NCBI GenBank assembly: GCA_910592205.1
Contig: CAJVPJ010000007.1
Location: 34,758-98,757 of the forward strand
DNA length: 64,000 nucleotides
Reading direction: 5' to 3'
From: Paraglomus occultum
Taxonomy: Eukaryota; Glomeromycota; Glomeromycetes; Paraglomerales; Paraglomeraceae
The notes below the pieces were generated by a model. That model made no database searches, was not told the DNA's origin, and saw only the letters and a program-made list of their open reading frames with translations. A program made the position numbers and the translations under genes. Shown here one piece after another: positions 47,626 to 60,179 of this stretch (the stretch's first letter is position 1; every line of letters begins with the position of its first letter).

Positions 47626-48975
47626 TCAATCGAGTGGTTCTAGAATAATATCATCATCATCAATATAGCAATAATCTAAATCTAAACTGTCTAGAATTCG
47701 CCCCCAAGGAATTTCTTTGTTAGTTATCTCTTGTATATTATATTTAACAATTTCTTTTTCCTGACCATAAAGCATTCCATTGATTATCTTTCAATCTCTA
47801 CTTGTTTTTAGCGGTTTCAAATAACTTTTTATAATACTTATCCCACAAATATTGATCAATATTAATATATCCTTGAAATTCTTCATTATCTGAATATCTT
47901 TCGCGCGATTCTCTTTCTTTTTCTTTTTGTTCAAGTTCTAATTTATAGAATTCAAACGCCTGTGATCTTCCATCTTTCTGAAGTTCAGGTTGAAATTTCT
48001 TTATACCAAGTTTATTAATCCAGCAGAATTTGTCGAGATCCTCCAATTACAATGATAGATTTGGAATAATTTCACTGATAATATCTGGAAGATTCTTTAC
48101 TACCCAATGGTCTTCAGGGTAATCGCTAAAATCGAATAAATCACAATCATCTATCATGTCTTGATAAATATTTTCGGTCTCAATTTCTATGATTAATGAA
48201 TCTGTATTAGTATCAGTATATATAATATAGGAGTTTTACTTTATCTTTTGAGATAACCATACCAAAAGTCATACATAAAATATTTAGAAAGATCTAAAAT
48301 ACATGCTCCTACATATTCCGGCTTATTTAGTTTTACATTAGTCTGCCTTCGGTGTACAGCTACTAAGTTCGCCCCATAGAAGATTTTCCTACTAACAAAT
48401 GCTGGATCTGAAATTAGTCTTCGTAGTCTGTGTTCTTCACCTCCTACTACTACTACTACCTGACGAATCAATTCTATATTGACTCGCTTTCTCACATCCT
48501 CCATAGTTTTCCCAAATACTGAATTATTCATCAATTTCCAGAAGTCTTTTTCGAACGCATTCTTTGCTTTTGCACGTCGTTGAGTATTCATTGCTATATA
48601 AGGTTCCAGCCATGGAGATTGTTCGAATCCCAGAATTCTGTAGAACATATCCTTCTTTTATGCATTGTTGTAAATTTCTGTAATGAATAACGTAATGTCT
48701 TTATCATGTAGAGTTAGTATAACTTTTTCTGTATCTGAGCATTGATTTCCTAACCTTCTTTTCGTTTTGAACTATACCAATCATATTCGTTCTGGACACA
48801 TAGGATGGTCCCGAAACTTTGGATGTAATTCTTTTGGAATTGATAACTTAACCTCTAAACAACATCCTTGATTTGATTTTTCTTTTAATCTTAAAATTTT
48901 CTGCACTAATACTAATGAATGAGTTGCTTCTATTATAATTGATTTCTTAAAAATTTTATGTAATGCTCCTGTCAC
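47626..48975 (-). pseudogene. family B (protein-primed, Maverick-type) DNA polymerase remnant
   Basis: Minus-strand pieces in several frames. 48975-48781 ends EVKLSIPKELH and PMCPERI, a conserved block between motifs A and B. 48648-48241 has FEQSPWLEPYIAMNTQRR and then KLMNNSVFGKTMEDVRKR, the motif B region typical of protein-primed polymerases of Maverick/Polinton-type elements. After a frameshift and stop comes YIIYTDTNTDSLI, motif C with two extra residues inside the DTDS core, then DYPEDHW. Below that, 48046-47798 and 47780-47626 are coding-like frames (IDQYLWDKYYKKL; IPWGRILDSLDLD) that I do not recognise. The exonuclease domain and motif A are absent. It is a decayed piece of a mobile or viral-like replication gene. 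Confidence 0.7.
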
Positions 48976-49623
48976 ACAGTGAAACCGGATAACGAAGAAG
49001 ACAATCTAGGTATATATGGCAAAGTAAGACAATCGCAAAATGGGGGAGGGGGGTATTATCAGTACCCCATAACATGCGGATTATAATACTGGGGACCCCA
49101 ATAACAACTATATAGACATTACATTGAATGCGTTTACTGATTAGGATAGATCATATATGCAGCATACACTATAGATGCATATTACGACATAAAATTATGC
49201 AACAACATTTAAGTATTACGTAACTAGAGACAATTACGTTCTTTTACACTATCCTTAAAACTGTGCTGTCACCGGTTATCAGCTGGAGTCCCTTGATATC
49301 CGTTTATCCATTTGGTTTATTATTAACAATCAAAGGAAAGGGTAGATTTATTAAATATTAACGAAACAGAGCGAAAGTGTATTCATTATTATTAACAGGG
49401 CATATCGACTCGACTGTCGTTGGCTTTGGTAAAGGTCGCTTGAAGAAACGAAGAAAACATCGTTTATATAGATTGGTCCATTTTGTATACCCATCCGTCA
49501 ATAACAATGACATGATCAACACAAACAGTATCTGAAAAGGACAAAGACGACGGACGGACGGACAAAGGAGTCAGTTTACTACCTTTTACAAAATTCTGTT
49601 AAAGTCCGTTCCCAAACCGAACC
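48976..49623. other. gene-free stretch, upstream of the CofD-like gene
   Basis: AT-rich DNA with a short G-run near 49041-49052 and a GACG tetranucleotide run at about 49549-49563. No coding exon seen. It includes the promoter region of the gene starting at 49624. Confidence 0.4.
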
Positions 49624-51071
49624 ATGACTTCATGGTCTTCTCTTGTCATAATCTCGGGCGGCTCAGCATGTAATTCTATGGTGATTGTCCAAATCAAATA
49701 TTATGTTATCAAAAAAAAATTTTTTGTTGTTGTAGAGACATTGTAGATACCAAAAAAAAAGTTTTCATTTCTATTAGGTTGACATTTTACAGTCAATCGT
49801 ACAAGATGTCACTTATGTGTTAGGCGTAAGCGATGACGGTGGTTCTACATCGGAAGTTCTGCGTGTGCTAGGTGGACCTGGAATAGGCGATATACGGAGC
49901 AGATTAGTGAGATTGATTAACGTGGAGGAAGATAAAGAGAAGAAGTCTATCAGGGAATTGTTGAGTTATCGATTGCCCGCCGTCGGAGATAATGTCGTTA
50001 TCCGGGATGAATGGTTGGAGATTATCGAAGGAACTCACAGGTGGATTGCATGGCCAAACTTGTTGAGACATGAGCGGTTATATTTATTGTTATTGATATC
50101 ATTGTTCCTTCCGACCTTTTAGATTATGGCGAGGAATCTCGTCCGAAAAACGAGCGGTAATTCGGGGGTTTCTTGTTCACATGCAATCAGAAGTCTTCCG
50201 TAGAGCACACAAAAAATTCGATTTTCACAATGGCAGCATTGGGAATTTTTTCTTAACCGGTGCCCGTCTATTCCTCCAGTCACTCGAAGGTGCCATTGTA
50301 TTATTTACAGCGATAGCCGGTATTACCGAGCAAACTCGAGTAATACCTGCGATAAACACCAACCACTCGGTTGCCATAGCGGCCGAGCTAGAGAATGGGA
50401 ATGTTATACTCGGACAGTGTGAGATATCTCATCCGAGCATCACAACTACGACGACTGACATGAACGAAATGCCTGAATCACCAGTGCCGTTTAGTCCCAT
50501 ATCCCACATTCTAACTGGTAGTAACTTGACGTTTGACAAGTTTGACACAGAACACTTGACTCGCCGAATACATAGGATATATTATATTAATGAGTATGGA
50601 CAAGAAATATATCCATCGCCTAATCCCAAGGTGTTGACGAGCTTGAAAGAAAAGTTGACGCTGATATATAGTATTGGATCTTTGTATACTTCGATCATGC
50701 CCTGTTTAATACTACGTGATGTCGGTAAGGCTATCGTTGATTCAACTTCGTTAAAACGTAAGATATTGATTTTGAACGGATATAATGACCGAGAGACTGC
50801 TGGTTTTTCTGCGGTTGATTTTATTAAAGCCATAGTGCATGGATGCAATTATTCGTTGCGCCTAAGTGGGGTTCATGCGACCGATTACCCCGATTATCGA
50901 TACGTTACTCATTTGGTGTATTTAGACAATTCGCAAATTCCGGTTGATACGGTAAAGATAGAGAAGTTAGGAATAGAATGTATAGCTACAAGAGGAATCA
51001 CTAATAATGATGGGAGGGCGGTTTACGATGAACATGCTCTTGGTGGGTTGCTTAATAAACTTGTTACGTGA
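49624..51071 (+). CDS. CofD/YvcK-family (UPF0052) protein
   Basis: Three exons, 49624-49680, 49793-50040 and 50123-51071, giving 417 residues. The family contains bacterial YvcK/GlmR, a nucleotide-sugar-binding regulator of carbon metabolism, and archaeal CofD, a 2-phospho-lactate transferase; the role of fungal members is not established. Seen: the N-terminal glycine loop IISGGSACN, then LGVSDDGGSTSEVLRVLGGP and IGDIRSRLVRLI, which are the nucleotide-binding core, GSIGNFFLTGARLF in exon 3, and a C-terminal part with VYLDNSQIP-like sequence. The first intron donor is the least certain: GTGATT at 49681 gives frame, and the alternative GTCCAA seven bases on also needs checking. The start ATG leads straight into the first beta strand, as in relatives. 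Confidence 0.85.
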
Positions 51072-51307
51072 TTTAATCGCGGTAGATCAGTTAGATATGC
51101 ATGTGATATGCACTCTGCCTATCAATATAAATTAACCCCCATCCTTTATTCATTCCGATGATTTTCATCATTACTGCCACCCCCCCCTCTACTCGCAAAC
51201 TTTCAAACATTTCGTTTATCCACTTTTCGCATATTAATAGAAAATCCAACTTATTTTGCGTATAATCATCCGATTTTGCTCTACATTTGTTGAGATAGAG
51301 CGGTAGA

Positions 51308-52259
51308 ATGTCTCAACAAAAGGATCTACCATATCAAGTATCAGAGAAGGTCCTATGCTACCATGGACCATTGATATACGAAGCCAAAGTAGGTGTATCA
51401 AATTATTTGCATCCAAACAACAAATCAATCACTAAATATAGTATCTGAGAGGAACAATAAAATCGGATTAAGTACAACATTTCTTATACAGCGCACTTCT
51501 ACCTTAGATTTTAAAAGCAGAGTATTTTGAGTCTAAAAATGCTAGTTCTGGGGTAACCGGACAGCATTACTATATCCATTATAAGGGATGGAAGAATACG
51601 TAAGTCACCACATTATGCGACCTAATCTACATATAGAAAACTCCCAATCTCAGACAATCTCATCATGATAACACGAAAACATTAACCACTGACAGGTGGG
51701 ATGAATGGGTTGAGGAATCCCGCATATTAAAATATAACGACGCAAATCTATCTAAGCAAAAGCAAATTAAAGAAATGTACAAGTCCAAAAAATCATCAAC
51801 TAACGTTATTATGAGGAAACCGACTTTGGACTTGACAACTACTAGCACTGTGAGTGCTGCTACTTCAAATATCGAAAAAGGAAAGAAGAGAAAAAGAGAG
51901 TTGTCAATTGAGGGAAAGGTGAATAGAGTCTTTGAAACTCAATTGAAAAGCGTAACTCTGAACGTTAACATTAACGAAAAAAATTACCCGTCTCCTATCC
52001 CTCTTATTATCCGGCATCATTACATTACCCCTTTCCTCTCCCGTTTCATAACCCGACGTCCATTGTATTCGCTTGTCGCTTGAGCAGGTGTCAACTATGA
52101 TAACAGAACATGTATGCGTATATACCATTCGCTTTCGATTTTCAACAAGTCCCGTCCCCCCATTTTTCTCTGAGCATTAAGTCTTCCTTTACTATGCTAA
52201 CCATGCTTCTCTATCTCTCTCTCTCTATCTCTCTATCTATCTATCTCTCTATCTCTCTA

Positions 52260-52305
<46 letters not shown>

Positions 52306-53238
52306 GCCCACACTACACACTACACACCCATATACTCGAACTCTCGCTCGCTCCTCACACTCTTCATATTTATGAAATACGCTTAATGTTTCTATGGAAA
52401 CAGGAAGATTCAACAAAAAGACCCATGATAACATTAACCGTTCCCGAACAGTTAATGGCAATATTAGTAAAGGATGCAACATATATTGCTAAATCACAAA
52501 TGGTAAAGAAAAAAAATTCCCCACATCTGTCTTGCAAAAACTCCTTATAGCACAAATGTGGTTTAGTGTATTCACCCATATATGTATCCGTCAATTCATA
52601 ATTCGTCAGCTTGTTCCATTACCGCGCAAGCCATCTGTGATCGATATTACGAATCAATACATTCAGTATCGTCGGGACGGTAAAGGAAATCAGACGTTAG
52701 TGTAAGTTTATCTCATAAGATTAAATAGATATCATTATCGTATGTTGGCTTGACTAATAGACAGACTCCTATAGGGAAGGCATCATGGAAGAAGTATTAC
52801 GAGGACTGCGATTGTACTTTGATAAATGTCTTGGTGCACGTTTGCTCTATAAAATAGAGCGATCACAGTATAAGCAAATGAAAATTCAACATGAGGATCT
52901 CAGTAATTGTGAAATATATGGCTTTGAACATTTACTACGACTGTTTGGTATGTTTCCGGCTTCTTTATATCATCCTTTCTTTGCGTGCGAGAATGTTAAC
53001 TCGAAATTCATACCACCCCTCACCACAGTCCAATTACCGGCGATTATATCTCAAGCGAACCTTGGATCAGATGTCAGCGGATCTCTCAAATTGTACATAG
53101 ATGACTTTCTAAAGTAAGTATCAACAAGTTCCATCATTGCTAGACGAGATCTTATGAGTAACCTTAATTATGTTCTGTAGCTTTCTCAAAGAAAATGTCA
53201 AAGAATACTACACTGTGGATTATAGAAAGATCGAGTAA
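51308..53238 (+). CDS. EAF3: Eaf3/MRG15 chromatin protein (NuA4 and Rpd3S subunit)
   Basis: Eight exons: 51308-51388, 51508-51599, 51696-51918, 52404-52502, 52610-52701, 52775-52947, 53029-53113 and 53181-53238; 300 residues. Eaf3 reads H3K36 methylation through its chromodomain and serves the NuA4 acetyltransferase and the Rpd3S deacetylase in the nucleus. Seen: the chromodomain (EKVLCYHGPLIYEAKILKAE, HYYIHYKGWKNTWDEWV) at residues about 12-75, a basic linker with KKRKRE, and the MRG domain from about residue 133 (TVPEQLMAILVKD, LPRKPSVIDI, YGFEHLLRLF, VQLPAIISQ) to the C-terminal NFLKENVKEYY. Joining IYEAK to ILKAE and KNT to WDEWV confirms the first splices. Intron 3 is 485 bases and holds a long CT microsatellite. 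Firm. Confidence 0.93.
52208..52303. repeat. CT/CTAT microsatellite
   Basis: About 96 bases of TCTC and TATC units in intron 3 of EAF3, placed between the donor and a distant acceptor. It forms an extended polypyrimidine tract on the sense strand. Confidence 0.9.
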
Positions 53239-54632
53239 TCATATATAATAATTAATCACATAGAACAACCTGCCATTATGACGGCTACTACGGGAATTAC
53301 TAATAAATACCATGATTCTCCGACGTAGGATCGCCTCGTTAGTCTAAAGATAGAATTTTTCCATAGACGTTCGATACTTAATATTCTATTAAATCTATTG
53401 TCATTGGCAAAGCTGGTCTTTTCTCAATGCATGGATTTGTGAGAATAACTTTTTTCCCCTGCTCGCTGTTGAATACCAAATTCTAAACGACTGAACTGGT
53501 GGCCATTTGTGTGCCATACCCACACCTATGCATCGTCGACTAACATGACTATGCAGCTTCTGTCAAGCAAATTATTATATCAGCAGTGGATGTCTAACAA
53601 GACCGGGTCTGATAGATGTAACTGCTTTGTAGACCCAAACGTCTAAGTAACTCGATGATGTACTTGCCAACAAGATTGGCGTGCACTCTGCGTTAAGGCA
53701 TGTTCTATAATACCCAAGTCATCCAGGTCTAAAACTGCACCTACGCCATGCATTTGTTATTATATTCTGTTACACGCCGGAATGTTATTTATGCGAAGCC
53801 TGAAGATAAACCCCATATTACATAATACCGTACTCCAAAACAAGTAGGAAAGAACCGTTGCCTCGATTCTTGCAAAATTTTAGTTCAAAAATTATTTGCA
53901 CACAGACAAATGACACTAGGTATTTGATTGGAATTTTTAGTTGTTGAATAAACCTCGATGATTCTAGACACGTCACCACTCACATTTAAAAAGTACATGG
54001 AAAAGTTCACAACTAAAACTATTAATCTTCGATGAACATTCTTTATAAACGACTGTTTAGATTAATCGATCCGAGGTATCGTGTCGTCGCTTCATATTGA
54101 TTCCCAAAATACTTGACAGCATTGTAGGTACCAATAATTCTTGGTTCTAATGTAATTAGTAATTGCTGCAAGTCTGTTCCGTGAACTGCTTCGCCGCTTA
54201 TGACAATAGGAAGCAATTTTATCTGTATGCTAGAGAATTGCCTTCTAATTTATTGTCTACTTAAAATAGTCACATCATTGCTAATTTTCTTTGTGCCGAC
54301 TTAATATAGCAAACCACGTTGCATTATACTATGAGACCTATTGCTATGCTGCTTTTGTTATCACTATCTTGGAAATTAATTTACACAGGTAACAAAACAA
54401 AAACGCGAAGGCGTTAGTAAACGAGAACAGAAGACGCGTGCGCATTACGTATAAAAAATATGCAATATGCTTTTTTCGTAATTATTTATTCCTCTCGAAA
54501 GCTGGATGTTTCAAATTTACATGCAAAATTCTTGCTACAGATTAATACAAATTCCTCTATTATTATTACACTAAATTTTGCGTAAAGTAAAAAAAAAACC
54601 TGTACGGATCTTTGTATATTAATTTTCGATTA
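53239..54632. other. gene-free stretch between convergent genes
   Basis: Shared 3' region of EAF3 (+) and the Cwc24 gene (-). The part at about 53400-53950 is less AT-rich and reads on the minus strand as frames full of stops, so it may be an old decayed element, but I cannot name it. An AATAAA on the minus strand at 54490-54485 could end the Cwc24 transcript. Confidence 0.35.
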
Positions 54633-56001
<1,369 letters not shown>

Positions 56002-56603
56002 GGATAAAATACAATTTTAAAAATTGGTCATGCACAATTAAATTCTTAATCATTGGTCAAAATTGTTGTTCCACAGATAGCATTTCGTTTTGACAAATAA
56101 ACGTTCCCGCGGTCAGATTTTCACTCCTGTGCATTAAAACAAATTATTTGTAGTAGTCTTTCTCTTTATTTAATGGAAGATTGTTTGTCTTTTATTTGAT
56201 GAGCTTCTCAAAGACTTTGTCCAGTTTTCCAGAGAGCATTGCACTAATCTTGCCAGTAATCCTAGCCAAAAACTCTTGTTTTGCATAATAAGAATAATCG
56301 AATATTTCTCATGCCCTGATTAGCGTATTGGTATTGAAATAAAAATCAATTATTATTATTATTATGTAACAATGCTTCCAATAATAAATTATATAAATAA
56401 CGATTACAATATTTTATTACAAGAGCTGAGGCCGAAGTAGTTCCGCTTTAATGAATTTTGTATCATTAGTCGAATTCATCCACCTCATTCTCAGACGTCT
56501 ACGGCGCAGATCATCTATTACTATTAAGAGCAAAATTAACATTTCTGCGCACGGCTTGTATTGCTAAATCCCGACATTGGCTTAAAATTTTTTTATTCAA
56601 ACC
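56002..56603. other. divergent upstream region
   Basis: About 600 bases between the starts of CWC24 (-) and the kinase-like gene (+), so both promoters must lie here. It contains an ATT triplet run near 56350-56363. No coding exon seen. Confidence 0.5.
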
Positions 56604-58948
56604 ATGTCATTACTTCCAGAGGTTAAGCACATAATTGACAGCTTGGAACTTGCATGGTTCCATCGCCCGCAAATTACCGATATAAAGCCAACTCGAATTG
56701 ACAATGTTTACCATGCTATTTGCTCGCAACCACTTTATCACAATATAACGTTGCTGTCAGTTGAGTGTACACAAACTTCTGTGAGTGAGTTTGCCAGAGT
56801 ATATTCACTCCCAACACACAAGTATAGCAGCGTCGTTAATCGGTTCAGAAGATACAAAAGATGGCTTGAAAATCGCAACGAACGCATAATGGGATTCACC
56901 GAATATGAAGGCAACTATTACATGATGGCTGACAGAAAGTTTTACCATTGTTATTCTCTCTATGGGTTTTGCTCCGCATGTGGCATACTCCGATGTAGTC
57001 CTGTGTGGTGCATTTGCGGCCATAAACAATTATCTGATGGATGGACTAGCAATAACAAGCAACTCGATGACTTCATTAAGAAATCTCAATTACAAACAAA
57101 CTCGCCAAATGAGCACTATCTGGAATGGATTCCAGACGATTATATGATTATTGGGGCACATGTATACTTGGACGGACTACCCACTCTTAAACCAGTTGGC
57201 TTGATACCACTTGAGATAACAGACGAGACAGATGATTTATATTATGCCGAGGTAACCTATTATGTGTCATGTTTATCGAATAATTTAAGTATTATTGGCT
57301 TATTATTATGTATTATTTCCACTAGCTATGTGAGGAGCATCCGGATATCCTTGCCAAAAATGTTTGGATTACCATCGGATTTACATATAATTCGTGGAAA
57401 CAAGAGTATCGTCTAATAAAAGAATATTGGGGACGTGGATTATGTCTGGCGTGCACGGAGCAATTAAAACCAAAAATCGATGCGTTCTGTTATAAATGTA
57501 AAGCACCAAGGCCTCCCGATTGGACAACTGGCAACAAGTCACTAGATTTATTTTTAATAGAATCATGGAAGAATACAAGGAAAGAATCTGATGCATTCAT
57601 ACGATGGATTGAATACTCTTCATTGGCCAATGTAAAACAGACGACATCACCCGTTATTGTAGCAAACTGGTTAAACCCAACATCAAACAAATGGACAAAA
57701 GTGAAACTCAAGCCGGTAAGAATAGGTAATACTCAGTCACCTGGTCTTCCCAAGGTAAATTATTTCACATATGATTACCAATATGCAAATAATATCAACT
57801 ATGTGTCACGTGTTAACCTTATTTTATTCATAGCTAATTAGAGAATATCCCAAGAAAATAACCCATGAGAATATTTTGCTAATTGGGTTCACCCAAAAAC
57901 CATCAACTCGGAATTATTATTTAGTCTTTTACAGCGAAATACATCCAATGTTGGACGAAATTCGAACATTCGACAGATATTTATATGATGATTTTGATAT
58001 ACTTGAAGAGATTGGATCTAGTAGTTACAGAACAGTTTATATAGCCAAGTATAAAAAGCATTCACCGTCTTTGACTATGTCACAAACTGTTGTACTCAAA
58101 CGTTTTAAAAATTTTGATCAGACATCGGAATTATTTATTTCTGAGGTAAGCATTCTTTGAAATTATAATTGAAGTAATATGTATTTATTTATTTATTACT
58201 TACTTGCTAGGTCAGAAATCATGTCAAGTGCGCAAATTATCATTTTCTTCGACTTTATGGTGTCACACGAGACCCAGAAACAAGAGACTACATGATTGTT
58301 ATGCAATATGCCAATAATGGTAGTCTTTCATCATATTTGGATCAAAATATTAACAGATTGACGTGGAGGATGAAATTACATTATTTGCATGATATTGCAA
58401 GTCATCTGAGCGATATTCATAAAGTGGGATTAGTGCATTGCAATCTTCATGGCAGAAATATAATTTTGCATAAAAATAATAGTACGCATGATATGGAATC
58501 ATTTATATGCGATCTTGATCTTTCTCGATCAATAGATTCATACGGGTCAAATTCAAGCATGCGAGGCGTTTTACCCTTTGTTGCGCCGGAAATCTTTCAT
58601 ACTTACAAATTTACTCAGAAATCAGACATTTATTCTTTTGGTATGGTTATGTATTTGATGGCCACCGGTGAACAGCCTTTCAGAGACTGGCAGTATGAGA
58701 AAAATTTATTATGCGACATTATGGGTGGACTACGACCAACGATGCCTGATTCAGCACCAGAAGAATACAGGAAACTTGCCGAGCGGTGTTGTGATGCGGA
58801 TCCTGATAAACGTCCTGATGTAAAGACACTTCATGATGATATTGGAACTCTTCTTAGAAAGGTGGACAGTTATTTTGATTGCAACGTGTGGGATGCTGTT
58901 TATTATAATGATGTCAAACCCTTATCACGTCTTGAAGGAAGAGAGTAA
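56604..58948 (+). CDS. CxxC-domain plus kinase-like protein, probable pseudokinase
   Basis: Four exons, 56604-57251, 57326-57754, 57834-58145 and 58211-58948, all phase 0; 708 residues. The N-terminal half has two Cys-rich patches, CSACGILRCSPVWCICG near residue 125 and LCLACTEQLKPKIDAFCYKC near residue 245, each followed by W-T-[ST]-x-NK, a layout common before kinase domains in arbuscular mycorrhizal fungi. The kinase fold starts near residue 411 (EEIGSSSYRTVYIAKY), has the ATP-binding Lys in VVLKRF, the helix C Glu in ISEV, VHCNLHGRNI as catalytic loop, CDLDL as metal loop, and APEIF. The catalytic-loop Asp is Asn (about residue 541), DFG is DLD, and the glycine loop keeps one Gly, so catalysis is doubtful; a scaffold or receptor role is possible. 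The GDQPF-type tail and RPD helix complete the fold. Confidence 0.85.
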
Positions 58949-60179
58949 ACACTCTAGAAGCTTGGGAAATTTGCGTAAACCGGAAACTGCAAGTACGATG
59001 TGCTGGTCACGTGTTGATAGTTAATTTAAAATGTTAGCGTAATATAAATAGTAAAGAATATAGTAATCACTCTGATGCGCTATTGTTAATTTATATTTTA
59101 AAGCGATCTCTTGCTGCTGTGTGATTCTGACTCTTTGATCCCCAAAATTATTAGTCAACTTTCAGCCACATCAACCAAAATAAAAATCTGTTTGTTGATT
59201 TATTATATTATATTATTATATTATATATAAGATTATGACTATCTATATGGTATTGCGTCAACCGGTATGTGAAAATTTCCAGTTATAGTGTTACATACGC
59301 TCACATACTGGCTTTTCTTTATGCTAATTGTCGGGTTTATTTTTAGGTGTAGATTGGCATTTACAATGTTCACTTCTGAAGGAATTAAAAGCACTTAAGG
59401 AAATTTCGAGGGATGATACAAAACAGGTAATCGGTATAGTATTGAAAGATAAATAGACATTGTGTAACTATGGCGTGATCATGATACCCGCAACGATTAG
59501 GTAACAGAAAATCGGTCACGAGGATTTCAGCATCAGCTGTGAAATATATTTATGTTTTGCTAATAAATTCGAAAAATACTAATATCGCTATTTCAAGGCT
59601 GGCTAAATTTACTCCATGTTAACCATAACCACATTTATTTGTCTGTAATTGTATCAAGTTATACGATTATTGCAGTCATAAACATGGTTTCTTAATAATA
59701 ATACTACATTACCAACGTGGTTAGAAAAGAATGTATTTTACCTTTATTCGAAGTGCAGCAATCAAGAACTTTGTTTCACTAAATGTATTAGTTTCGTTAA
59801 TTGGTAAAAAGCGAGTATTTTCGTCTATCGTTATCGTTATCTATGAACGGGCTGCCCAAAGTTTGGGGCTAGTGTTGCCACATTTTGACCAATGAAAGTT
59901 CAATGTCTGAGAAAAACATTTCTATCTACTATAATGAACAACAATGTCAGCAAGTTACGCAAACTTATATACTGAGAGAAACAAAAACACACTTACCCAA
60001 TCTTCTTTCAACACGACGGGGAGTTTCCTTCTGCTCTTATGAACAAATACCTTAAGCGCACGTAATATAAACAAACTTATATTAATAAGATATCTCGTAT
60101 GGCTGTTGTCGTTACGCAGTTATTCATATATATATATATATATAATTTAAACTTTGTTAATTAGCACGAGTCATACATA
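58949..60179. other. gene-free stretch
   Basis: AT-rich DNA between the kinase-like gene and the zf-3CxxC gene, with a TA run at about 60127-60142 shortly before the ATG at 60180, a possible core promoter region. No coding exon seen. Confidence 0.4.

Noticed and set aside
48620-48640. B-box-like GTTCGAATCCC
   Set aside because: It lies in the polymerase remnant (codes for part of ILGFEQSP on the minus strand) and has no tRNA fold around it.
48970-49285. Apparent inverted repeat around AACCGGATAAC and ACCGGTTATC
   Set aside because: Match is under ten bases and the flanks do not pair; no target duplication.
53400-53950. Possible copia-type retrotransposon fragment on the minus strand
   Set aside because: Some phrases look coding, but stops occur in every frame and no reverse transcriptase or integrase motif can be seen.
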